From NCBI GenBank assembly GCA_014860445.1, contig JACZJT010000057.1, forward strand, positions 1-64,000: a stretch of DNA of 64,000 bases. Reading direction: 5' to 3'. This document shows positions 9,835 to 18,374 of the stretch, piece by piece. Positions within the stretch are counted from its first letter, which is position 1, and every line of letters starts with the position of its first letter. A program made the translations under genes and the position numbers. The DNA comes from Burkholderiales bacterium. GTDB taxonomy: Bacteria > Pseudomonadota > Gammaproteobacteria > Burkholderiales > SG8-39. The notes under the pieces were generated by a model that was not told the DNA's origin, did not search any database, and saw nothing but the letters and a program-made list of their open reading frames with translations.

Positions 9835-10452
9835 TTGTACTACGGAGAACGCCTCAACAGCTTTACCCATCTGGCCGGCGCCGTGCTGGCAGCCGTCGGC
9901 ACGCCGGTACTGATCGTCCTCGCGGTGCGCAGCGGCGATGCCTGGAGGATCGTCGGCAGCGCCATCTACGGCGCGTCCCTGCTCCTGCTCTACGGGTCTT
10001 CCACGCTCTACCACAGCCTGCGCGGCCGGGCCAAAGTAATCCTGCGCAAGCTCGATCACTGCTCCATCTATCTGCTCATCGCGGGCACCTATACCCCGTT
10101 TGCGCTGGTGACCTTGCGCGGGCCCTGGGGCTGGACGCTGTTCGGGCTGGCCTGGGGCCTCGCAAGCCTGGGGATCGTCCAGGAGTTCGTGTTCGGCAAA
10201 GGCAGGCGCCGCCTGTCCATTCTGATCTATATGGTCATGGGATGGATGGGTGTGGCCGCGCTGGGTCCGCTTTCGGCGGGCCTGGGAACGTCCGGACTGG
10301 CGTGGCTACTTGCGGGCGGCCTGCTTTATACCGGCGGCATCGTCTTCTACCTGCTGGACGAGCGCGTGCGCCACTTTCACGGCGTATGGCATTTGTTCGT
10401 GCTCGGCGGCAGTACGGCGCATTTCATCGCCATCGCCTGCTACGTAGCTTGA
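9835..10452 (+). CDS. hemolysin III / YqfA-type 7-TM membrane protein
   Basis: A 205-aa integral membrane protein of the HlyIII/adiponectin-receptor-like family. It has NSFTHLAGA at the N-terminus, HCSIYLLIAGTYTPF in the middle and FHGVWHLFVLGGSTAHF at the end, the histidines expected to bind a metal in this family, and about seven hydrophobic helices. The frame is open into fdx. The TTG at 9835 is chosen because it gives the family N-terminus MYYGERLNS, but no strong ribosome site is visible. The cellular role of these proteins in bacteria is unclear, and it is probably not part of the bcr operon's function. Confidence 0.75.
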   Translation: MYYGERLNSFTHLAGAVLAAVGTPVLIVLAVRSGDAWRIVGSAIYGASLLLLYGSSTLYHSLRGRAKVILRKLDHCSIYLLIAGTYTPFALVTLRGPWGWTLFGLAWGLASLGIVQEFVFGKGRRRLSILIYMVMGWMGVAALGPLSAGLGTSGLAWLLAGGLLYTGGIVFYLLDERVRHFHGVWHLFVLGGSTAHFIAIACYVA

Positions 10453-10479
10453 ACCGACACTCGCCGTCCGACGGCCGCC

Positions 10480-10491
10480 GAACGGCCGTTC
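10480..10491. terminator. palindromic, GC-rich segment between convergent genes
   Basis: GAACGGCCGTTC is a perfect 12-bp palindrome in a GC-rich stretch (10451-10506) between the convergent HlyIII and tandem-GNAT stops. GAACCG at 10451-10456 and CGGTTC at 10501-10506 could pair around it. There is no T-run, so a bidirectional terminator role is only a guess. Confidence 0.25.
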
Positions 10492-10506
10492 TGTCCGGAC
10501 CGGTTC

Positions 10507-11532
10507 TCAGGCAAGTCGCTTGAGGAAGGACAGCCGCTGGCTGAATCCGAAGCCCGCGCGATAAAAGAATTGGAGCAGGCCGAAGTTGTCGCGCTCGACC
10601 ACGGTCGCGACGCGTTCGACGCGCAGCGCCTCGAGGTTGACGAACAACTGCGACAACAGCGCCGAGCCGATGCCTGCGCCGGTGAAACCCGGATCGACGC
10701 CGATGGTATCGATCACTGCCACGGGTTCGGTGCGGCCGAAATCGCCGAAGTCCACGCTGGCCATGATATAGCCGGTCGCCGATTCGTCCTGGCGCGCCAC
10801 CAGCGAAACACGGATCGCCGAATTGTTCAGCACTTCATCGACGATGCGGGTAATGTACGCCGCGCGGTCCCGCCCCACGATGCGCCGGTCGATGCGCACG
10901 ATGTCATCCAGATCGGCCCGCGTCAGCGAACGCACTTCGGCGCGATCGCGCGCCAGCGCCTCGAAATCGTTGGCCTGCGGCATGCTATGGTCGATTTCGG
11001 CACCCTGGTTTCCAGCCTCGGGCGCCAGCACCTTTTCCGAGTCGCCGCTGCTGATGCGTCCGGCGTGAATCGCGCAGTCGATCACCTGATTGCCGCCGAG
11101 CATGAAGCCTGCATGGTCGAGAAAACCCAGCATGGCGTGGTCTTTCCAACCCGCTTGCGTGCGCAGTTCGAACACACCGTTCTTGCGCGCATCGGCTTCC
11201 AGGGCGCCGAGCAGGGAATCGCCGTAACCGTGCCCCTGCTCGCCCGGGCGCACACCGATTACCTCCAGCCGCAGCACGGGCGCGACGCTGCCGAACTCGC
11301 CTTCGAGCCTGCGCGCGAGCACATAGCCCTTGAGCACGCCTTTCTCTTCAGACGCGAACTGCGTATGCAGCGCCGGCGCGTCCAGCGCGGCCTGCAGGCG
11401 GCGCTCGAAATAGGCGCGGCGCGAGCGGCCGGTTATCTGCGCGTCGATGTCGACCACTGCATCCAGATCCTGCGCGGCCAGGCGCCGCAGCTTGACGCTG
11501 GTAATGGGTCCTGCCTTTGCTCGTTCCGCCAT
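10507..11532 (-). CDS. tandem GNAT acetyltransferase (two fused GNAT domains)
   Basis: A 341-aa protein with two related GNAT domains, about residues 12-160 and 185-341. Each starts with a similar element (LRRLAAQDLDAVVDIDAQITGR and VRSLTRADLDDIVRIDRRIVGR, joined here only to show the match). Each has an acetyl-CoA loop (RPGEQGHGYG; PGFTGAGIG). Both resemble the single-domain GNAT at 28174, which sits next to an Rrf2 regulator in a BadL/BadM-like pair. BadL acetylates anthranilate-type acids in Rhodopseudomonas, so this protein may modify an aromatic effector; that is inference. The start is the ATG at 11532, preceded by AGGAG. It lies 31 bp after the hemerythrin gene in one operon controlled by palindrome copy 2. 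Confidence 0.72.
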   Translation of the reverse strand: MAERAKAGPITSVKLRRLAAQDLDAVVDIDAQITGRSRRAYFERRLQAALDAPALHTQFASEEKGVLKGYVLARRLEGEFGSVAPVLRLEVIGVRPGEQGHGYGDSLLGALEADARKNGVFELRTQAGWKDHAMLGFLDHAGFMLGGNQVIDCAIHAGRISSGDSEKVLAPEAGNQGAEIDHSMPQANDFEALARDRAEVRSLTRADLDDIVRIDRRIVGRDRAAYITRIVDEVLNNSAIRVSLVARQDESATGYIMASVDFGDFGRTEPVAVIDTIGVDPGFTGAGIGSALLSQLFVNLEALRVERVATVVERDNFGLLQFFYRAGFGFSQRLSFLKRLA

Positions 11533-11563
11533 GTTTTGTCTCCTGATCGTTCCGCGACGGTGT

Positions 11564-12064
11564 TTAGCCCGCCGCGTAGGCCCCAAACAACTCCCTGTCC
11601 GCGTCCTCGTCGAGCAGTTGCTCCAGCACCGGCAACAGCGCACCGTCTTCCTTTTGCGCGTGCGAACCGAGGCGCTCGCTGAATTCCAGCGCCAGGGTCT
11701 TCAGGGTCTGCCACTGCTGCGCTGGCAACTCGGCGCTGAGCGACTGTCGCAGCAGGTCCGCAACCGATTGCGCCACTGCACGGATGGTGACATGCTCTTC
11801 GTTGAGCAAGGCCACCAGATCCCCGTCCCCCGCGTCTTCCAGCAGCGGAAACAAGTCCCGCTCCTCGAAATCAAAGTGTCTGGCGACCTCGACGTCGATC
11901 GCCGAGATTACGCTGCGCGCGAACGCGGCCCATTCGCCGTCGCCCGCGGCCGGCGGATATGCGCCGGCACGGCCGGTGACCGTGCGCTCGACACGGCTTA
12001 GCAGTTGCAGGGTCGCAACGTGCTCCTCATACAAGCGTTTGTTCGTCTGTCGCTGGAATTCCAT
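11564..12064 (-). CDS. hemerythrin HHE-domain protein
   Basis: A 166-aa all-helical protein with the hemerythrin-like ligand pattern: EEHVATL (H15), ARHFDFEERDL, NEEHVTIR and GSHAQKEDGAL. Such proteins bind a non-haem diiron site and sense or bind O2 or NO. It begins at the ATG at 12064 (AGGAA upstream). An in-frame extension to 12109 would run into the palindromic operator and is rejected. It is first gene of a two-gene operon with the tandem GNAT. Control by the same predicted operator as korA/had suggests a role in oxygen status during aromatic catabolism. Confidence 0.8.
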   Translation of the reverse strand: MEFQRQTNKRLYEEHVATLQLLSRVERTVTGRAGAYPPAAGDGEWAAFARSVISAIDVEVARHFDFEERDLFPLLEDAGDGDLVALLNEEHVTIRAVAQSVADLLRQSLSAELPAQQWQTLKTLALEFSERLGSHAQKEDGALLPVLEQLLDEDADRELFGAYAAG

Positions 12065-12094
12065 GGGCGGTTGTTCCTGTTTAGGCTTAATATG

Positions 12095-12114
12095 GTATTG
12101 TAGTACCACAATAC
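12095..12114. promoter_or_regulatory. 20-bp palindromic operator, copy 2 (hemerythrin promoter)
   Basis: GTATT-gta-GTAC-cac-AATAC, a perfect match at all fixed positions. The symmetry extends one pair further each side (GG...CC) and includes most of the N3 spacers. It lies 31 bp before the hemerythrin ATG, and its arm is the predicted -10 (12108-12113). It is the best of the three copies. Confidence 0.7.
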
Positions 12115-12136
12115 CTATTTATCCTGCTGCCGTCAA
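12108..12136 (-). promoter_or_regulatory. predicted sigma70 promoter of hemerythrin-GNAT operon
   Basis: On the minus strand TTGACG (12131-12136), a 17-bp spacer and TATTGT (12108-12113). The -10 has the same position within the palindrome as at korA. Confidence 0.5.
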
Positions 12137-12198
12137 GAAAAACCCTCCCGCCGCCGTACGGGATGCAGTTTTTCAACTCGCCCAAGCCCTGATCCGGG

Positions 12199-13593
12199 TC
12201 AGCTGAGCTTGGGCCGCAGGTCGCGCACCCTCACCGCCTTGCCCATGGAGCGCGGGATTTCGCCCGGCTCCTTCACCAGCACGTCGGCGGTGACACCGAT
12301 GATCGACTTGATGTGATGACGAACCGTCTCGCCCACGACTTTGCGCTGCTCGGCGGTCGGTACGACATTGGGCATCAACTCCACTTCCACGGTCAGGTGG
12401 TCCAGTGTGCCTTTTCTCTCCACGACCAGCTGATAGTGAGGCGCGACGTCCGGCAATCCCACCAGCACGGCCTCGATCTGAGACGGGTAGACATTCACCC
12501 CGCGTATGATCAGCATGTCGTCGTTGCGGCCCGTGATGCGCTTAATGCGCACATGCGTGCGTCCGCAGGCGCAGCGCTCGGTGCTCAAGCGCGTGATGTC
12601 GCGCGTGCGGTAGCGGATCATCGGCAAGGCCTCTTTGGTAAGCGTGGTGATCACCAGTTCGCCCGCCTCGCCCTCCTTGACCACCTTGCCGCTGTCCTGA
12701 TCAATCACTTCGAACAGGAAATGATCCTCCCAGCCGTGCAAGCCGGCCTGCGCTTCCGCGCACTCGCAGGCAACGCCCGGCCCCATGATTTCCGACAATC
12801 CGTAGATATCGACCGCCTTGAGTCCCAGACGCGCCTCGACCTCGTGCCGCATGGCTTCACTCCATGGCTCGGCGCCGAATATGCCGATTTCGAGTTTGGA
12901 CTTGCGCAGATCCACCCCCTCCTTCTCCGCCACCTCGGCGATCGCTAGTGCGTAGGACGGCGTCGCGCACAACACGCGCGCGCCAAAGTCGGTGATCAGC
13001 ACGATCTGGCGCTCGGTACTGCCGCCGGACATCGGCACGACCGTCGCCCCCAGGCGTTCCGCGCCGTAATGCGCGCCGAGGCCCCCCGTAAACAATCCGT
13101 AGCCGTAGGCGTTGTGAATTACGTCACCCGGCCGGCCGCCGGCGCAGGCCATGGAGCGCGCCATCAAGTCGGCCCAGGTGGAAATGTCTTTTGCGGTGTA
13201 GCCCACCACGGTCGGCTTCCCGGTCGTCCCCGAGGACGCGTGCAGCCTCACCACTTCGGTACGCGCCCTGGCGAACATGCCGAAGGGATAGTGGTCGCGC
13301 AGATCGGTTTTAAGCGTGAACGGGAGGCCGGCCAGATCATCCAGGTGCTTCAGGTCGCCGGGTTCGAAGCCCAGTGCCTTCAGGCGCCGGCGATGAAACG
13401 GCACATTGTCGTACGCATTCTTGATGCTCGTCTTGAGCCTGCGCAGCTGCAGTTTCGCGATCTCGGCGCGCGGCATGGTTTCCGCCGCCGCGTCGAACTT
13501 GAATGCGCCTGCCGCGCGTTTGGGCACGGACTTGCGCAACGCGTTCGGTTTCTTGGCTGCCGCGCTACGGCTTTTCTTGGTAGGAACACCCAT
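12199..13593 (-). CDS. paaK: phenylacetate-CoA ligase, AMP-forming
   Basis: A 464-aa PaaK-family ligase that converts phenylacetate, CoA and ATP to phenylacetyl-CoA. The P-loop ASSGTTGKPTVVGYTAKD, GLSEIMGPGVACEC and the C-terminal lysine region (GEIPRSMGKAVRV) are visible. It is called PadJ in the anaerobic phenylacetate literature. The start at 13593 has a strong AGGAGG, but it gives a ~35-residue lysine-rich N-terminal extension (VPTKKSRSAAAKKP) before the usual PaaK start at MPRAEIAKLQL. The extension may be real or the true start may be internal. It stands 253 bp after the acyl-CoA synthetase pair, so it may have its own promoter. Confidence 0.9.
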   Translation of the reverse strand: MGVPTKKSRSAAAKKPNALRKSVPKRAAGAFKFDAAAETMPRAEIAKLQLRRLKTSIKNAYDNVPFHRRRLKALGFEPGDLKHLDDLAGLPFTLKTDLRDHYPFGMFARARTEVVRLHASSGTTGKPTVVGYTAKDISTWADLMARSMACAGGRPGDVIHNAYGYGLFTGGLGAHYGAERLGATVVPMSGGSTERQIVLITDFGARVLCATPSYALAIAEVAEKEGVDLRKSKLEIGIFGAEPWSEAMRHEVEARLGLKAVDIYGLSEIMGPGVACECAEAQAGLHGWEDHFLFEVIDQDSGKVVKEGEAGELVITTLTKEALPMIRYRTRDITRLSTERCACGRTHVRIKRITGRNDDMLIIRGVNVYPSQIEAVLVGLPDVAPHYQLVVERKGTLDHLTVEVELMPNVVPTAEQRKVVGETVRHHIKSIIGVTADVLVKEPGEIPRSMGKAVRVRDLRPKLS

Positions 13594-13846
13594 GCTGCCT
13601 CCTCTTTGTGTAAATACTTGTCCAGTCCTGTCGCCCGAACCCGGCTGCGCCGCAGTCATTGCTAGCGGCGACCTTTCATTTCACATGCCTAATATTACTC
13701 TCCAAATATAAGCGCCTGCCATGCACCGGAAGCCGCGACCGCACTCACCGGGCGCACTGCGCCCGCTATGCCAATACAACTCGGGATCGAGGGGCTAATT
13801 CACAGCAGTATGCGTTTAAACGTATTCGGTTACGGTGGAGCTACGG

Positions 13847-16204
13847 CTAGCCGCCAGGCGTTGCCTCGCCACGCAGGCGCGCCGCGCGGAGCCGCACCTC
13901 GGTATAGCGGACGAGCGCCCGCGTTGCGCGCTCGCTGGAGCGGAAGACGCAGACACCCTGCTCCATCAGCTTGTCGGCCATCGGGTCGAACAGCGGGCCT
14001 CCGTCGATGAAGCTGACGATGGGTTTCGGACAGGAGGCGACCAGAACCGGCAGCGTCTGGACGATGCTCTCCGGGCTGTCGATGTCGTAGCCCTCCCGCG
14101 CGCTCTTCTTGAGTGACCTGACCACGGGAGAGGTCGGATCGAGTCCGACGACGACCGAATCGACGTCCGGCTCGGCTGCCATGGCCTCGGTGCAAAGCAG
14201 GTGAACCTCGTCGTCCGCCGCCGGGTTGATGTCGAACGGGTTCCTGACTTCCATGAGCGCATCGAGCTTCTTGGACTTCAGGACCGCTACCAGCCGCTCC
14301 CGGGTCGATGGTCCGATCGCGGCCAGAGACATGGAGAAGTCGCCCACCTGGATGCTGTCGCCGATGGCCACCGTATCGTATCCCGCGCCGGCCAAGGCGC
14401 CGAGTCGCTTGCCACGGACGACCTTCTTGCTCATGCAGTCCGCAATGTAGAACAGGTCGCTGAATTCGCTGACGTCCGTCGCGATCAGCGCGCCGGCCTG
14501 CGTGAGCACGGACAGGCATACCTCGTAGTCACCCGCGATCGAAGCCGTGTGACCCATCGCGGCCTGCTTGCCCGCGACGGACTGTCCGGCCTTGTAAATG
14601 ACGACCTGCTTGCCGGCAAGGGTCGCCTTGCGCACGGCCCGCGCCAGGGCCAGCCCGTCGAGGTCTTTGAATCCCTCGACGTAGGCCCCGATCACGTGGA
14701 TGTCCGGGTTGGCTGCGAAGTTCTCGACCATGTCGCCGTGCGTGATGTCGTTCTGGTTGCCCAAGGCGACCATGTAGGCCGGGTCGAGCCATGCGTTCTT
14801 GCTCAGCCGCGTGACCAAAAAGGCGCCGCTCTGGCTGATCAGTGCCGAAGTGCGTTGCGCCTTCTTCTGGGTTCTCGGCAGGCGTTCCTCGGGAATGAAC
14901 CACGAATCGTAGTTGCCCGGGTGCGAGATGATACCCAGGCAGTTCGCGCCGACGAATACCGGTCCGCGGCCTGTCGCCCGCCGGGCGTCGTCGATCGTCG
15001 CCAGCATCCGCCGGGCGGGCTCCCTGCTCGCCTCGGTTTCCCCCATGCCACCGGGGATCAGCAGCACCGATTCCACGGCATCGGTCCTGATCACCTCATC
15101 GATGATGCCGAAGGCGACGTCGGCAGTCACCGCGAGGATCAGCAGGTCCAGCTTGCTCTCCAGCGCTTCCAGGCTCGGCGCACAGCGCACGCCATCGACT
15201 TCCTGGCCGTCGGGATTGATGACGAGCAGGCGCGACCGATCGTAACCGGATGCGATGATGTTCTTCAGGGTGATCCGGCCGAAGTTCATGCGCGTGGCGG
15301 ACGCACCGATGATTCCGATCGAAGCCGGGTGCAGCAGCTTGTCGATCTTGCCCTGAGGCCGCGGCGGGCGGACCCTCTGCGGCCGGCCGAAGCGGCACAA
15401 TCCGTCGAGCGCGACGAGCGAGCCGGCCGAGCAGGTGAAGGGATTGACCTCCAGTTCCTCGATGACGAAGTCCGTCTCGGGGTTGCCCACCGAGCAGGCG
15501 TTTGCGAGGCGGATGAAGGCGCCGAAGCAATGGAGGAGCGTTTCATCCGCCACCAGCCGGCGGCCCCCGCGCGTCAGTCCGGCGATCCTCCGGTAGGCAA
15601 TCGTCGGTTTGAAAATATCGAGGAATTCCTCGGCAGTGGTCAGCGCGGTCGAGGCAGATACGACCGCCTGCCCCCGGCGGGTGCTTCCGGCATGGAGCTC
15701 GGTGTCTACGCCGCCAATCCCGGCGCTGAGGATCATGCCGAACTCGCGCGTGTTGCGGATGCCGACGAGGAGCTCGCTGCCGGCGCCCGCTGCGTCCGCT
15801 TCGATGAACTCCGTGAGCATTACCCCCGCGATGTCCGCTGCCGGCAGTTCCGTCAGCATCTTTTTGCAAGCGGCTCGTACCGCCTTCGGCTGGTTTGGCA
15901 CGACGGCGACCCCGCCCACGTCCGACTTGTGGGCAATGCTGCCGGAGACGATCTTCACAACCACTCGGCTTCCGGGGAAAGACGCCAGGAGTTCGTCCCC
16001 CGGCTCGGCCCCGCTGGCGATCACCTCGTATCTTGGCGTCGAGGCGATGCCGGCCGCGGTAAGCAGCCGGTAGACTTCATGCTCGAACAGCGTGCTCCGG
16101 CCCTCGCTGTGCGCCGCCCGGAAGATATCCTTGATCGCTGCACCCATAGCGTCGCTGTCGACGCGGCGCGTTGCAGTCAGTTCGGTTTGCTTTGTGTCGC
16201 TCAT
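13847..16204 (-). CDS. NDP-forming acyl-CoA synthetase, fused beta-alpha, full length
   Basis: A 785-aa ADP/GDP-forming acyl-CoA synthetase. The N-terminal ATP-grasp (beta) part contains VVVKIVSGSIAHKSDVGG (residues 81-98), whose H92 matches the beta-subunit phosphohistidine described for archaeal acetyl-CoA synthetases. The CoA-binding domain starts near residue 290 (ASIGIIGASATRMNFGR). The alpha phosphohistidine loop is GHTASIAG. Archaeal relatives use aryl acids such as phenylacetate. Placed directly after padBCD and its own paralogue, it may make or conserve energy from phenylacetyl-CoA or another arylacyl-CoA (inference). Start ATG at 16204, AAGGAAC upstream; 34 bp after the paralogue. 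Confidence 0.82.
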   Translation of the reverse strand: MSDTKQTELTATRRVDSDAMGAAIKDIFRAAHSEGRSTLFEHEVYRLLTAAGIASTPRYEVIASGAEPGDELLASFPGSRVVVKIVSGSIAHKSDVGGVAVVPNQPKAVRAACKKMLTELPAADIAGVMLTEFIEADAAGAGSELLVGIRNTREFGMILSAGIGGVDTELHAGSTRRGQAVVSASTALTTAEEFLDIFKPTIAYRRIAGLTRGGRRLVADETLLHCFGAFIRLANACSVGNPETDFVIEELEVNPFTCSAGSLVALDGLCRFGRPQRVRPPRPQGKIDKLLHPASIGIIGASATRMNFGRITLKNIIASGYDRSRLLVINPDGQEVDGVRCAPSLEALESKLDLLILAVTADVAFGIIDEVIRTDAVESVLLIPGGMGETEASREPARRMLATIDDARRATGRGPVFVGANCLGIISHPGNYDSWFIPEERLPRTQKKAQRTSALISQSGAFLVTRLSKNAWLDPAYMVALGNQNDITHGDMVENFAANPDIHVIGAYVEGFKDLDGLALARAVRKATLAGKQVVIYKAGQSVAGKQAAMGHTASIAGDYEVCLSVLTQAGALIATDVSEFSDLFYIADCMSKKVVRGKRLGALAGAGYDTVAIGDSIQVGDFSMSLAAIGPSTRERLVAVLKSKKLDALMEVRNPFDINPAADDEVHLLCTEAMAAEPDVDSVVVGLDPTSPVVRSLKKSAREGYDIDSPESIVQTLPVLVASCPKPIVSFIDGGPLFDPMADKLMEQGVCVFRSSERATRALVRYTEVRLRAARLRGEATPGG

Positions 16205-16238
16205 GCGGGTTCCTTGTGTCGTATCGGTCGGTTCCGGT

Positions 16239-18332
16239 TCAAATCCTGGCTTGGCGCTGACGCAGGCTTTCAGCATACCTGCGTGCCTCGAAGTAGCGCA
16301 CCAGCGCTTTGGTGCCGCGCCCGCTGTTGCGGAACACGCATACGCCCTTGTCCATCAGCTGCGCCGCCATCGCGTCGTAGAGTTTGCCGCCATCGACGAT
16401 GCCGACGACGGGTTTGTCGCTGCGATCGGCGATGGGCGGCATCAGGTGCACGGTGCTTTTCGCGTCCGTAAGGTCGTAACCGGGCCGCAGTTTGCTCTCC
16501 TCCAGCGCACGCACCGACGGCGCCGTCGGGTCCAGTCCGACCACGACCGCGTCGATATTCGGATCCAGCAGGAAGGCTTCGGTGATCTGCAGATGGGCTT
16601 CGTCGTCGGCGCCGGGATTGATGTCGATGGGGTTTCTGACCTCGACCAGCGCATCCAGTTTCTTCGCGACCAGGATTTCTTCCACGCGCTTGACGGTATC
16701 GGCGTCCAGTGCGCCCATTTCCATGGCGAAATTATCCGACTCGATGGAGTCGGCCATGCCCACGGCCTCGAAGCCCGCGCCGCTGATTGCACCCAGTCTG
16801 GATCCGTGGATATTCTTGCGGTGGAAAGCCCCTGCGATGTAAAACAGGTCATCGAAGCTGGTGAAGTCCTCGGCCACGATCGCGCCGGACTGGCGCACGA
16901 CCGAATCGAACAGGATCGCACCGCCGGCTATGGAAGCTGTGTGGCCCATGACCCCGCCCGCGCCCGGCGCAGTCTTGCCGGATTTGTATACGACCACCTG
17001 CTTGCCGTTGAGCACCGCCTTGCGCACCGCTTTGGCGAAATCGAGTCCGTCCAGATCCTTGAAGCCTTCGACATAAATGCCGATGGTTTCGATCTCCGGC
17101 CGTTCGGCGAAGTAGCCGAGCATATCGCCATGGGTGAGGTCGGTCTGGTTGCCCAGGGCCAGCATGTAGCGCGGATCGAGCCATGGATTCTGGCTCAGCC
17201 GGGTAATCATGAAAGCGCCGCTCTGGCTCAGCATGACCGAGTTTCTCTCGGGTTTCTTCTGCGGCTTGGGCAGTCGCTCCAGCGGAATGAACCAGGAGTC
17301 ATAGGACCCCGGGTGCGACACCACGCCCAGGCAGTTGGCGCCGAGAAATACCGGGCCGCCGTCTTCCTTGGCATGCGCAGCGTTGATCCTCGCGGCCAGT
17401 GCGGCGGCAGGCTCCCTGCTCTTCCTGGTCTCTCCCAGGCTGCCCGGTATCAGCATGACCGATTCCACCGCGCCGGTCTCGATGATTTCATCGACCAGAT
17501 CGTAGACCGCGCTGGCTGCGACCGCGACGATCAGCAGATCGAGTTTCCCCTCCAGCGCTTTCAGGCTTTCTACGCACTTGACCCCGTCGATTTCCTTTTC
17601 GCCCGGGCGGATGATGGTCATGCGCTCCTTGCTGTAACCGCTGCCCATCAGGTTGCGCAGGATGATGCGGCCGAAATTCATGCCGCTGGCCGAAACGCCG
17701 ATGATGCCTATCGAGGACGGGTGAATCAGCTTGTCGATTTTGTGTATCGGCCGCGGCAAGCGGGTTGCGCCTGGTTCGGCGAATTCGCAGCGCGCACCAC
17801 GCACCAGCAGTTGCTTGCCCACATGAACCGGATTCAGTTCGAGATTGCGCAGCACGAAAGTCGCGCCCGCCTGGCCCGGCGCATAGCTGCGCGCCAGAAT
17901 CAGCAGTTGTTCGAAGCAGGCTTTCAACTTCGCGTCCGGCGGCGGCATTCCCGCGCGCACCAGCCGTTGATAGGCAAGCGTGCGTCTGAACAGTCCGAGA
18001 AAATCCTCGGCATCCGTCAATTCCGTTGCAGCATAGACCGAGGCACGATCTTTCCTGAAATTGCTGTCATCCAGTTCCGCATCCAGCCCGCCCGTACCGG
18101 CACTGAGCACCATGCCGAACTCGCGCGTATTGTTGAGGCTGATGCGCAATTCGACCGTGGTCTGCGCCGGTGCCGCGTCTTCCTGGAACGCCATCGTCAG
18201 GCCCGACAACAGGCGGTCCAGCTCTGCGCTGTTCAGCGCTTCGCGGCCGGCGGCCGCAGCCTGGCGGAATAGAGCGCCTGCCTCGACGCTCAACGATGCA
18301 GCGTCGGATTTTGAATTTGGCGATTTGGCCAT
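16239..18332 (-). CDS. NDP-forming acyl-CoA synthetase paralogue lacking the ATP-grasp core
   Basis: A 697-aa paralogue of the protein at 13847-16204, alignable from NNTREFGMVLSAG to the end, including SSIGIIGVSASGMNFGR and GHTASIAGG. It lacks roughly 85 residues near the N-terminus that in the neighbour contain the nucleotide-binding strand and the HKSDVGG phosphohistidine loop. It therefore keeps the CoA/alpha half but cannot perform the ATP-grasp step alone. It may be a non-catalytic partner of the downstream paralogue or have a new role. The frame is intact, with a good GGGAG ribosome site before the ATG at 18332, 42 bp after padD, so it is not an obvious pseudogene. Confidence 0.8.
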   Translation of the reverse strand: MAKSPNSKSDAASLSVEAGALFRQAAAAGREALNSAELDRLLSGLTMAFQEDAAPAQTTVELRISLNNTREFGMVLSAGTGGLDAELDDSNFRKDRASVYAATELTDAEDFLGLFRRTLAYQRLVRAGMPPPDAKLKACFEQLLILARSYAPGQAGATFVLRNLELNPVHVGKQLLVRGARCEFAEPGATRLPRPIHKIDKLIHPSSIGIIGVSASGMNFGRIILRNLMGSGYSKERMTIIRPGEKEIDGVKCVESLKALEGKLDLLIVAVAASAVYDLVDEIIETGAVESVMLIPGSLGETRKSREPAAALAARINAAHAKEDGGPVFLGANCLGVVSHPGSYDSWFIPLERLPKPQKKPERNSVMLSQSGAFMITRLSQNPWLDPRYMLALGNQTDLTHGDMLGYFAERPEIETIGIYVEGFKDLDGLDFAKAVRKAVLNGKQVVVYKSGKTAPGAGGVMGHTASIAGGAILFDSVVRQSGAIVAEDFTSFDDLFYIAGAFHRKNIHGSRLGAISGAGFEAVGMADSIESDNFAMEMGALDADTVKRVEEILVAKKLDALVEVRNPIDINPGADDEAHLQITEAFLLDPNIDAVVVGLDPTAPSVRALEESKLRPGYDLTDAKSTVHLMPPIADRSDKPVVGIVDGGKLYDAMAAQLMDKGVCVFRNSGRGTKALVRYFEARRYAESLRQRQARI

Positions 18333-18374
18333 GCTGCTGACTCCCGTCGTTCCTTTCGATAGTCCCGGATGGCG

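Noticed and set aside
13750-13764. GGGCGCA-C-TGCGCCC palindrome upstream of paaK
   Set aside because: The loop is one base and no T-run follows in either direction, so it is neither a good terminator nor a known operator.
14201-18272. Long plus-strand frames (756 and 726 codons) opposite the acyl-CoA synthetases
   Set aside because: Antisense to clear genes with recognisable motifs; no ribosome sites or protein-like features.
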